Of a DNA stretch of 64,000 bases, positions 54,437 through 64,000 are shown piece after piece. The stretch covers positions 17,888,791 to 17,952,790 of the forward strand of contig CM043013.1 in NCBI GenBank assembly GCA_023678885.1, read 5' to 3'. Both the position numbers and the translations under genes were made by a program. Under the pieces are notes generated by a model, which was given only the letters and a program-made list of their open reading frames with translations, made no database searches and was not told the origin of the DNA. The DNA comes from Pogostemon cablin. Its lineage: Eukaryota > Streptophyta > Magnoliopsida > Lamiales > Lamiaceae. Each line of letters starts with the position of its first letter. The first letter of the stretch is position 1.

Positions 54437-55976
54437 TGCAAACAAATGCAATTATACTAATGCAAGAAATAAAGATAAAATGAATGCAAGGATAAGATGG
54501 ATTCCAAATGATGCAAGGATGAGATTAACAACAATCATGGCATAGATAATTAAGTAATTATGCAATTAATTGTAATCTCTCATGGACATGGCATAGGAGC
54601 GATCACTAATTCCACCTAAACTCTCTCTCGAAATGGATAGGATGTAGGCCCTCAATAAGGCTCCCAAAAGCACATAGGATTGTGACCAAAGCAAACACCT
54701 CCCACTAGATACTAATTACTCAACGAGTTCCCTAATGAGGTACTAAATCATAGGCAATATTCCCTTTTAAGGTACTATGAATTTACTAACGGTTTTGGTC
54801 TCCTCACCTAATCAACCAATCTCTCGATTAAGCTAATCAAATGTTCTATCAAATGATTCTAAATCTAGAAGGATATCTCTATCTTATTCTAAATTAATGC
54901 ACATGAAGTGTATGATGAAATGATTCAATGAACTATCCTAAACACATAATTGATTTCTCAATCTAATCACATACCCATGACAATTAATCACACATATCAT
55001 CATATAAATCAAGCAATGAACAATAAATGATAGAAATAACACAAAGCCCATTCAAAATTAAAATCAAATTGCATAAAAACTAAATTATCCAACACCAACC
55101 ATGGAGCTAATCTCACAAAGAAGATTAGCCTCTCATAGTCACAAGAAATTATAGACATTAAAATCCTTACAAACCATGATCAATCTATAAAGAAATGCAC
55201 AAAAATTAGAATTAGATTCTCCCTTTGAAGTGCTTCAATGGAGATCTCCTTCTTCTTCTTGTGATCTCACTCTCCCTTGCTTTCTTGATCACTTGGATGG
55301 TAGATTTGATGGAGGAGATCAAGTGTAGATGGATGGATGAAGAATGGATGAAGATGATGGTGTAAAATGGAGAAAATGATGTGTGAGGTGTGTGTAGGAG
55401 TGAAACCCTTCGAAAATCTGATCAAATATTGAAGTATTGGGTATTTATACCCCTTGGGAAGCTTCTAGAAGGATTATAATTTTTTACAGGTTTTTACACA
55501 ACACGAGTCGTGTGCTGCAACACGGCCACAAGGTGGCCGTGTTGGGTCTTCTGATGCTCGCACACGGCCTCTACTTATAGGGCCGTGTTACACAACACGG
55601 ATCGTGTGCAGCAACACGGCTCGTTTGCTATAACACGGGCACAGGGTGGTCGTGTTGGATGAATTGATGTCGGCACACGGCCACTTCTTACAGGGGCGTG
55701 TTCCGTACACGGCCCGTATTGGTGCATGCCCCTATTTCTCATATTTTGTTTCAGCTCATTCTCCTTCATTTCAACTCCGAATTGAGATCATTTTTTCCTA
55801 CGTCTTTCTTATCATATCTAGCATCCAATAAAAAGTTAAAATCATAGGTTTAAGCTCATTTACACATATTTCAATAAAAATACAAAACACAACCAAATAA
55901 TATATAAATACGGATAAAATAATACGAAAACGGACATAAAAATACACTAAAATCTAGGTGAAAATATCACTCATCA
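54436..55976 (-). repeat. 3' LTR of element G (left copy, truncated)
   Basis: Matches 59524-61066. The first bases that should follow TGATTAGTCGTACATAG are missing, lost at the junction with E. The dyad cluster is about 55500-55735. Minus-strand start TGATGAGTG at 55976. Confidence 0.9.
55442..55470 (-). promoter_or_regulatory. TATA box and perfect heat-shock-type element, G left LTR
   Basis: TTCTAGAAGCTTC on the minus strand (55458-55470), then TATAAATA (55442-55449). Confidence 0.6.
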
Positions 55977-57968
55977 CACTCCCAAACTTAAAGTGTTATT
56001 CGTCCGCAAACATCAAAAATGATAAAACAAGGAAAGTGATTTTCACCTAGGAAAATACTAAATGAATACAAGTAATAACACATCAATAGCAATAAGAATC
56101 ACAATTTATGCTAAGTCATCCGACAACATTAAAATCATAACATGTAAAAAATATTAACAAGTTCAATCACGAGAGAATCATAGTGTAATATAGTCCCTTT
56201 TAGTCCAAGCCTCACATAGGTTATTAATTTCACTCAACACTCTTTTAAATAAGGTAACAACACTCATCAATCGATTGACTCGACTCGTTATAAGCTTGCT
56301 CGTGGACTACATTTACAAACCACCACAGTTTTCATTGGTGATCAAAAAGGTCTTTATTTAAGGATGTAATAATAGGCTCTTTGGTAGGGCAAGAAGAATA
56401 TAAGTAAGAGTGATTAATCATGTGTAAGCAATTGAAGAGGTAGCTACTTTCTTCCATACTTCTCCACTTTTCTTTCTTCCTTTCTTGTCTTTAATGTACA
56501 CAAGCACTAATCATCAACTTTCCTTGGATTGAACTTCTTTCAATGCATGCTTCCTTCTTTGAATTTTTATTTTCTTGAGCATCTAGTAGTTGCTTTGCTC
56601 ATTTTTCTTGTTTAGATGTTGCATGTCCATTCTTGTTTTTGCTCTTTTCATCCTTTTTCTTACTTGTTTACCATTTCCTTTCTTCTTTTTCTTACTTATC
56701 AAAACTTCCTAGCTACCATCTCCTCAATCACTCACTCAAAAGGGCAAATATATTAGGCTCATGTGGGTAATCAAGGCTTGTAATATGGTAAATTCACAAT
56801 AAAGTGTCTTTAAGGCTCAAAATGGTTGACTAGGGATGATGTTCATGGTAGGAAAATATTTGGCAATGACTATAAATGACAAGGATGGCCTTAGATCATT
56901 TCACTAATCTTCACAAATCGGGCTCGTTCCTATAATCCTTGAGCAAGTTCTAGCTTATCAAAACTCAATCGATCCACTCATGAAGAAAAATACCATGTAT
57001 GCACGGTTGAGGCTCAAATTCTCACAAGCTTGTGCATTGGACCTTAAGAAACTTATTACATCACATTCATCTTAAAATTGAACAAGTTAAGTAAAACATG
57101 TCACAATTTGAAAGTGTAAAGAATCTTAATCATAACTTGTCATTACTTATCACAACGACATGTCATCACTCACATTCAAAAATGACTCACAACATCCTTA
57201 GAAAAAACCACCAAACAACCCTAGACAAGAATAAAAATACACAAAACATAAAATAAAGGCACAACAAACAAGAAACAACCAAAAACACATAACAAGCAAA
57301 AACAACAAAACCATCCATCATTAGAAAATTAAGCACACATTCATAACATCCATATTCAAGTAAACTCACAAGCATCCCCATCTTTGATTGAAAAAGAAAT
57401 CCTAAATTACGAAAATAAACCTCCCAAAACATAACAGATGAAGAAACATGCTAATCACATCAATCCAAATCAAGTCAAATTATGCTAAGCACATAAAAGT
57501 GGTAGGGTGTAGAGTCAACTCCCTCAATAGGCATTTGGTAGTGGAAGTTGTTAGCTCCATGCTCCATGATGCTTCCAATACCCTTCATTTATGCTCAAAG
57601 ACTCATCAAACACCATTAGTTTAACAATTTCATTAAAAATATGGATTCACATGCACTTCAACACCCAATCATACCAAAATTAATGAGAAAAATTTTAAAA
57701 TTGGCCCAAAAATATAAAAGTATATGCCTTCAAAACAAAGTATGTCACACCATGCCATATCCCCCCAAACTTAAATTGAAACAAGAGTTTCGTGTTAAGT
57801 TTGCCAAAAGTGGTGTGACGTACTTACACACTACAAATCAAGCACTTCCTGTATCTTCAATACGCATTCTCCTCACGAGCACAATCAACCTACATACCAA
57901 AAATAACAAAACAAAATCAAATCCACAATCCTTATTGAAAGCATGAAATAAAGCAATAAAGATAATGA
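55977..57968 (-). other. PPT and conserved 3' non-coding region of element G
   Basis: Minus strand CACTTTAAGTTTGGGAGTG (PPT, 55977-55995) abuts the LTR. The remaining 2 kb is collinear with C, D and H and has no supported ORF. Near 57760 it includes the internal purine tract TTTAAGTTTGGGGGGATATG. Confidence 0.7.
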
Positions 57969-58009
57969 TGGGTTGCCTCTCATCTAGCGCTAAGTTTAAC
58001 GTCTTCAAG
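57969..58009 (-). repeat. Conserved motif (B, C, G) in element G
   Basis: Minus strand GACGTTAAACTTAGCGCT then AGATGAGAGGCAACCCATC, about 185 bp after the ORF end. Confidence 0.6.
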
Positions 58010-58193
58010 GCGGACGATAGTATTTAGCTCATGGTGGTCTTGAATAGTCCTTAGGCACCGTCATAGATTTCTTCTTGAAATAGTGCCTTGTGCCCTCACG
58101 TTCAACCACAAGAACGTTTCCCTTCTTGTTAAATAACTCAAGCAATTGTTCTCCGAAGGCGTTCTTTACAAGGAATGGCCCTTTCCACTTGTT

Positions 58194-59197
58194 TCACTTC
58201 TTCCATGGGGCTTTATATGCATTTTGAACTTCAACCACATCCCGCGTTAAAAATTCGGGCATCGACAAGTGTTGATGTCCTCTTGCAACCTTTTTCCTAC
58301 AATCACCAAACAAATTTTTATCAATAAAATCATGGAAGTTCTTAAGAGAATTTGTAATTTCAATAGAATGAGAAGGTTTTGGCTTGTGTGGGGTATCATT
58401 TGTAATCTTAGTTTCCGGAGGTTTCTTTTCTTCCATAAGGGCATGAATCTCTTCTTGGTTTCGAATCTTGACTTTCTCTACCATCTCTTCAAGAGACTCG
58501 ACAAATCTATCGAATTCCCCCTTCAACTCTTCTTTCAACTCTTTAGCTTTCACCCACTTAGGCACTCTTTCTCTCTTCTCCTTCATAACATCATCAACCC
58601 CCAAACTATCCTCTTTTCTACCCTTAATGGTCATGCATAGATTTATTGTTCCGGAGGTAGAAGGCTTCTTGTTCTCTACTTGAAGTCTTTCCACGGTGGA
58701 CACGATTTGACTTACTTGGTGCTCAATGGAATCTAATCTAGCACCGAATGCTACGATTGCACTTTTCACCATGTCACACCAATTTCTGATTCGATCCATC
58801 CATGCTTCATTAGACTTCCTATCATCTTCAATGTGTGCTATCATCCTTTCAAATAGCTCTTCTTTAAGCTTCTCTTGGTAGTCACGTTGGGCGGAATAAG
58901 AGGTGTTGGAGTCTTGAAAATTTTCCCATAGTTGTGGTTGATTTCCTTCTTGATTTCTAGAAAAGTTTCCTTGAAAAATATCTTCCACACCTTGAGGGTA
59001 TACTTGATGATGAATTTGATGAGGGACTCCAAAATTCTCATAACCTTGTTGTTGGAATTGCATTCTTGTACTCCAAAATCCGGTTGCAAATTAGGCTTAC
59101 AATTTGGCATTTGAAATCCTTGAAAATTTCCTTGTATGTTCATATTGGGATGAGCACTTCTATTCACCATATCTTGAAGAATATCCATGTAGCTCAT
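58194..59197 (-). pseudogene. Gag-like ORF of element G with one frameshift
   Basis: Starts MSYMDILQDMVNRSAHPN at 59197, soon after the primer site. A frameshift at about 59065-59090 leads into a 289-residue segment that ends in TGA-side stop at 58194. The segment has a Gln/Asn-rich head (NFSRNQEGNQPQLWENF), then long helices (YQEKLKEELFERMIAHIEDD, FGARLDSIEHQVSQIVSTV) and a highly charged Lys/Glu middle. No gag-core, zinc knuckle, protease or RT motif is visible. It sits where gag belongs. It may be a lineage-specific gag-like or accessory protein of non-autonomous elements, function unknown. Confidence 0.6.
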
Positions 59198-59371
59198 ACT
59201 TTTTTGGCTTGTTCTCCTTCTTCTTCCTTCTCAAGGTATACACCTATAAAAGAAAGAAAAATTAGAGCAAAATTTTCTAAAAAAAATATAAGATGCAAAA
59301 AAATAAAAGAAAAATGTCCTTACTAAGACCACTCTAAACAATCCTTCGTCAAACTTCTAGCGACCGTTACC

Positions 59372-59389
59372 TCCCCGGCAACGGCGCCA
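59372..59389 (-). promoter_or_regulatory. Primer binding site of element G (tRNA-Asp, intact)
   Basis: Plus strand TCCCCGGCAACGGCGCCA, exactly the plant tRNA-Asp 3' end, two bases from the LTR. Confidence 0.95.
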
Positions 59390-59391
59390 TT

Positions 59392-61066
59392 TGATTAGTC
59401 GTACATAGTTGGGATGACCAATTAAAGAATTTATCGAACCACAGGGAGGAAGGCACTAGAGTTTAAGTGATCTCAAGTTTATCGTGATTTTATAAGGACG
59501 ATCGAAAAGGAGGATAGATAAGCATGCAAACAAATACAATTATACTAATGCAAGAAATAAAGATAAAATGAATGCAAAGATAAGATGGGTTCCAAATGAT
59601 GCAAGAATGAGATTAACAATAATCATGGCATAGATAATTGCATTATTATGCAATTAATTATAATCTCTCATGGACATGGCATAGGAGCGATCACTAATTC
59701 CACCTAAACTCTCTTGAGATGGATAGGATGTAGGCCCTCAATAAGCCTCCCAAAAGCACATAGGATCGTGACCAAAGCAAACACCTCCCACTAGGTACTA
59801 ATTACTCTATGAGTTTCCTAATGAGGTACTAAATTATAGGCAATATTCCCTTTTAAGGTATTATGAATTTACTAATGGTTTTGGTTTCCTCACCTAATCA
59901 ACCAATCTCTCGATTAAGCTAATCAAATGTTCTATCAAAGAATTCTAAATCTAGAAGGATATCTCTATCTCATTCTAAATTATTGTACATGAAGTGTATG
60001 ATGAAATGATTCAATGAACTATCCTAAACATATAATTGATTTCTCAATCTAATCACATGCCCATGACAATTAATCACATATATCATCATATAAATCAAGC
60101 AATGAACAATAAATGATAGAAATAACATAAAGCCCATTCAAGATTAAAATCAAATTGCATAAAAACTAAATTATCCAACACCAATTATGAAGCTAATCTC
60201 ACAAAGGAGATTAGCCTCTCATAGTCACAAGAAATTCAACATAGACATTAAAATCCTTACAAACCATGATCAATCTATAAAGAAATGCACAAAAATTAGA
60301 ATTAGATTCCCCCTTTGAAGTGCTTCAATGGAGATCTCCTTCTTCTTCTTGTGATCTCACTCTCTCTTGCTTCCTTGATCACTTGGATGGTGGATTTGAT
60401 GGAGGAGATCAAGTGTAGTGGATGGATAAAGAATGGATGAAGATGATGGTGTAAAATGGAGAAAATGGTGTGTGAGGTGTGTGTAGGAGTGAAACCCTTC
60501 GAAAATCTGATCAAATATTGAAGTATTTGATATTTATACCCCTTGGGAAGCTTCTAGAAGGATTCTGATTTTTTTACAGGTTTTCACATAGCACGAGTCG
60601 TGTGCTGCAACACGGCCACAAGGTGGCCGTGTTGGGTCTTCTGATGCTCGCACACGGCCTCTCCTTACAATGTCGTGTTACACAACACGGCTCGTGTGCA
60701 GGAACACGGCTCGTGTACTATAACATGGGCACATGATGGTCGTGTTGGGTGAAATGATGTCGGCACACGGCCACTTCTTACAGGGTCGTGTTTCGTACAC
60801 GGCCCGTATTGGTGCATGCCCCTATTTTTTACATTTTGTTTCAGCTCGTTCTCCTTCGTTTCAACTCCGAATTGAGATCCTTTTTTCCTACGTCTTCCTT
60901 ATCATATCTAGCATCCAATAAAAAGTAAAAATCATAGGTTTAAGCTCATTTACACATATTTTAATAAAAATACAAAACACAACCAAATAACACATAAATA
61001 CGGATAAAATAATACAAAAACGGACATAAAAAGACACTAAAATCTAGGTGAAAATATCACTCATCA
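59392..61066 (-). repeat. Shared LTR: 5' LTR of G and 3' LTR of H
   Basis: 1675 bp, complete, TGATTAGTCGTACATAG to CACTCATCA. Left side abuts G's primer site, right side abuts H's PPT, so it serves two interiors. Dyad cluster about 60595-60830. Confidence 0.92.
60531..60559 (-). promoter_or_regulatory. TATA box and perfect heat-shock-type element, shared G/H LTR
   Basis: TTCTAGAAGCTTC on the minus strand (60547-60559) then TATAAATA (60531-60538). Confidence 0.6.
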
Positions 61067-62990
61067 CACCCCCAAACTTAAAGTGTTGTTAGTACCCGAA
61101 CATCGAAAATGATAAAACAAGGGGTGTGATTTCACCCAGGAAAAGACTAAACGAATACAAGTAATAACACATCAATAGCAATAAGAATCACAATTTATGC
61201 TAAGTCATCCTACAACATTAAAATCATAATATGCAAAAAATATTAACAAATTCAATCACAAGAGAATCATAGTGTAACATAGTCTCTTTTAGTCCAAGCC
61301 TCACATAGGTTATTAATTTCACTCAACACTCTTTTAAGTAAGGTAACAACACTCATCAATCTATTGGCTCGACTCGCTATAAGCTTGATCATGGACTACA
61401 CTTACAAACCACCAAAGTTTCCATTAATGATCAAAAAGGTCTTTATTTAAGGATGTAATAATAGGCTCTTTGGTAGGGTAGGAAGAATATAAGTAAGAGT
61501 GACTAATCATGTGTAAGCAATTGAAGAGGTAGCTACTTTCTTCCATACTTCTCCACTTTTCTTTCTTCCTTTCTTGTCTATAATGTTCACAAGCACTAAT
61601 CATCAACTTTTCTTGGATTGAACTTCTTTCAATGCATGCTTCCTTCTTTGAATTTTTATTTTCTTGAGCATTTAGTTGTTGCTTTGCTCATTTTTCTTGT
61701 TTTGAGGTTGCATGTCCATTCTTATTTTTGCTCTTTTCATCCTTTTTCTTACTTGTTTACCATTTCCTTTCTTCTTTTTCTTACTTATCATAACTTCCTA
61801 GCTACCATCTCCTCAATTACTCACACAAAAGGGCAAATATATTAGGCTCATGTGGGTAATCAAGGCTTGTAATGTGCTAAATTCACAATAAAATGTCTTT
61901 AAGGCTCAAAATGGTTGACTAGGGATGATGTTCATAGTAGGAAAATATTTGGCAATGACTATAAATGACAAGGATGACCTTAGATTATTTCACTAATCTC
62001 CACAAATCAGGCTTGTTCCTATAGTCCTTGAGAAAGTTCTAGCTTATCAAAACTCAATCGATCCACTCATAAAGAAAAATACCATGTATGCATGGTTGAG
62101 GCTCAAATTCTCACAAGCTTATGCATTGGACCTTAAGAAACTTATTACATCACATTCATCTTAAAATTGAACAAGTTAAGTAAAACATGTCACAATTTGA
62201 AAGTGTAGAGATTCTTAATCATAACTTGTCATTACTTATCACAACGACATGTCATCACTCACATTCAAAAATGACTCACAACATCCCAAGAACAAACCAC
62301 CAAACAATCCTAGACAAGAATAAAAATACACAAAACATAAAATAAAGACACAACAAACAAGAAACAACCAAAACACATAACAAGCAAAAACAACAAAACC
62401 ATCCATCATTAGAAAACTAAGCACACATTCATAACATCCATATTCAAGTAAGCTCACAAGCATCCCCATCTTTGATTGAAAAAGAAATCTTAAATTATGA
62501 AAATAAACCTCCCAAAACATAACAAATGAAGCAACATGCTAATCACATCAATCCAAATCAAGTCAAATTATGCTAAGCACATAAAAGTGGTAGGGTGTAG
62601 AGTCAACTCCCTCAATAGGCATTTGGTAGTGGAAGTTGTTAGCTCCAAGCTCTATGATGCTTCCAATACCCTTCATTTATACTCAAAGACTCATCAAACA
62701 CCATTAGTTCAACAATTTCATTAAAAATATGGATTCACATGCACTTCAACACACCCAATCATACCAAAATCAAACCAAAATTCATGAGAAAAATTTTAAA
62801 ATTGACCCAAAAATACAAAAAGTATATACCTTCAAAACAAAGTATGTCACACCACGCCATATCCCCCCAAACTTAAATTGAAACAAGAGTTTTGAGTTAA
62901 GTTTGCCAAAAGTGGTGTGACTTACTTACACACTATAAATCAAGCACTTCTCGTATCTTCAATACGCATTCTCCTCACGAGCACAATCAA
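61067..62990 (-). other. PPT and conserved 3' non-coding region of element H
   Basis: Minus strand CACTTTAAGTTTGGGGGTG at the LTR edge, then about 1.9 kb collinear with G's 55977-57891. No supported ORF. The deletion junction is at about 62989-62998. Confidence 0.75.
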
Positions 62991-63062
62991 AAAAATAAAA
63001 GAAAAAGTCCTTACTAAGACCACTCTAAACAATCCTTCGTCAAACTTCTAGCGACCGTTACC

Positions 63063-63080
63063 TCCCCGGCAACGGCGCCA
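63063..63080 (-). promoter_or_regulatory. Primer binding site of element H (tRNA-Asp, intact)
   Basis: Plus strand TCCCCGGCAACGGCGCCA, two bases from the third LTR. Confidence 0.95.
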
Positions 63081-63082
63081 TT

Positions 63083-64000
63083 TGATTAGTCATATATAGT
63101 TGGGATGACCAATTAAAGAATTTATCGAACCACAGGGAGGAAGGCACTAGAGTTTAAGCGATCTCAAGTTTATCGTGATTTTATAAGGATGATCGAAAAG
63201 GAGGATAGATAAGCATGCAAACAAATACAATTATACTAATGCAAGAAATAAAGATAAAATGAATGCAAGGATAAGATGGGTTCCAAATGATGCAAGGATG
63301 AGATTAACAACAATCATGGCATAGATAATTAAGTAATTATGCAATTAATTCTAATCTCTCATGGACATGGCATAGGAGCGATCACTAATTTCACTTAAAC
63401 TCTCTCTCGAGATGGATAGGATGTAGGCCCTCAATAAGCATCCCAAAAGCACATACGATCGTGACCAAAGCAAACACCTCCCACTAGGTACTAATTACTC
63501 TATGAGTTCCCTAATGAGGTACTAAATCATAGGCAATATTCCCTTTTAAGGTACTATGAATTTACTAATGGTTTTGGTCTCCTCACCTAATCAACTAATC
63601 TCTCGATTAAGCTAATCAAATGTTCTATCAAAGGATTCTAAATCTAGAAGGATATCTCTATCTCATTCTAAATTAATGTACATGAAGTGTATGATGAAAT
63701 GATTCAATGAACTATCCTAAACACATAATTGATTTCTCAATCTAATCACATACCCATGACAATTAATCACACATATCATCATATAAATCAAGCAATGAAC
63801 AATAAATGATAGAAATAACACAAAGCCCATTCAAGATTAAAATCAAATTGCATAAAAACTAAATTATCCAACACCAATTATGGAGCTAATCTCACAAAGG
63901 AGATTAGCCTCTCATAGTCACAAGAAATTCAACATAGACATTAAAATCCTTACAAACCATGATCAATCTATAAAGAAATGCACAAAAATTAGAATTAGAT
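63083..64000 (-). repeat. 5' LTR of element H (third LTR, cut by the window end)
   Basis: Begins TGATTAGTCATATATAG and follows 59392-60310 closely up to the last base of the window. The promoter part lies outside. Confidence 0.9.

Larger units (their letters stand above)
46675..54438 (+). mobile_element. Element E: Athila-like gypsy retrotransposon, truncated at its 3' side
   Basis: 5' LTR (46675-48327), intact tRNA-Asp primer site, gag (split by solo LTR F), protease, RT and the start of RNase H. It is broken at about 54436-54440, where it joins the LTR of G across a 5-bp match ATGCA. Integrase, 3' LTR and the rest of D are gone. It is inserted in the 3' LTR of D, and the preceding GGTTA is the likely target site. 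Its LTR family differs from D/G and matches F. Confidence 0.9.
54436..61066 (-). mobile_element. Element G: non-autonomous Athila-like retrotransposon, minus strand
   Basis: LTRs at 54436-55976 (lacking its outermost roughly 135 bp) and 59392-61066 surround a 3.4-kb interior. It has an intact tRNA-Asp primer site (59372-59389), one gag-like ORF region and a long 3' non-coding part, but no protease, RT or integrase. The right LTR is shared with element H. No target duplication can be checked because the left end is truncated against E. Confidence 0.88.
59392..64000 (-). mobile_element. Element H: deletion derivative in tandem with G, runs off the window
   Basis: Interior 61067-63082 between the shared LTR and a third LTR from 63083. 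It is nearly identical in layout to G's interior but lacks about 1.4 kb: everything between GAGCACAATCAA (57891 in G) and AAAAAATAAAAG (59297 in G), including the whole ORF and the conserved motif. It has an intact primer site and PPT but no coding capacity at all. Confidence 0.9.

Overview
The window is nuclear DNA of a flowering plant, probably a eudicot. Evidence: a SAUR-type auxin-response gene, LTR retrotransposons primed by plant tRNA-Asp and tRNA-Met, Stowaway MITEs, a hAT element with an 8-bp target duplication, and degenerate TTTAGGG-like minisatellites. I cannot name the species. Only one ordinary host gene is supported, the SAUR-like gene on the minus strand (CDS 23646-24113). Almost everything else is transposable-element sequence, much of it nested.

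Layout. 600-5207: a complete Ty1/copia element (A) with matching LTRs and a GTGGT target duplication; its gag-pol has two in-frame stops. 5749-21471: a gypsy-type element (B) with 1.9-kb LTRs and target duplication TTTAC, whose interior lacks reverse transcriptase and integrase. B's 3' LTR is split by a second gypsy element on the minus strand (C, 11714-19955, target duplication AGGAT), and also carries a Stowaway MITE and a 182-bp tandem duplication. 21472-32607: host spacer with the SAUR gene, a probable CACTA end, several MITEs, a non-autonomous hAT (26379-29704), a 96-bp tandem array and a telomere-like minisatellite.

32608-64000 is continuous Athila-like Ty3/gypsy DNA. D (plus strand, 32608-46672) keeps decayed gag, partial RT, RNase H, integrase and a third ORF, with its 3' LTR cut short by E. 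E (plus strand, from 46675) has gag, protease and RT remains, its gag is split by a solo LTR (F, 48881-50560), and it breaks off in RNase H at about 54436. There it joins a truncated LTR of G on the minus strand. G and H form an LTR-interior-LTR-interior-LTR tandem whose second interior has lost the whole ORF region; H runs off the window end.

How the parts work together: A would be a self-contained copia if its frame were intact. B, C, G and H carry cis signals (LTR, PBS, PPT and a long conserved 3' non-coding region) but no RT or integrase, so they would depend on proteins from D/E-like relatives. The most interesting signals are regulatory. A heat-shock-element-like triplet lies just upstream of the TATA box in C, D and G LTRs. 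Dense lineage-specific dyad repeats occur in the U3 part of the LTRs, and the same dyads reappear inside D and E. A 40-base motif is shared by the non-autonomous elements. I found no clear previously undescribed gene system.
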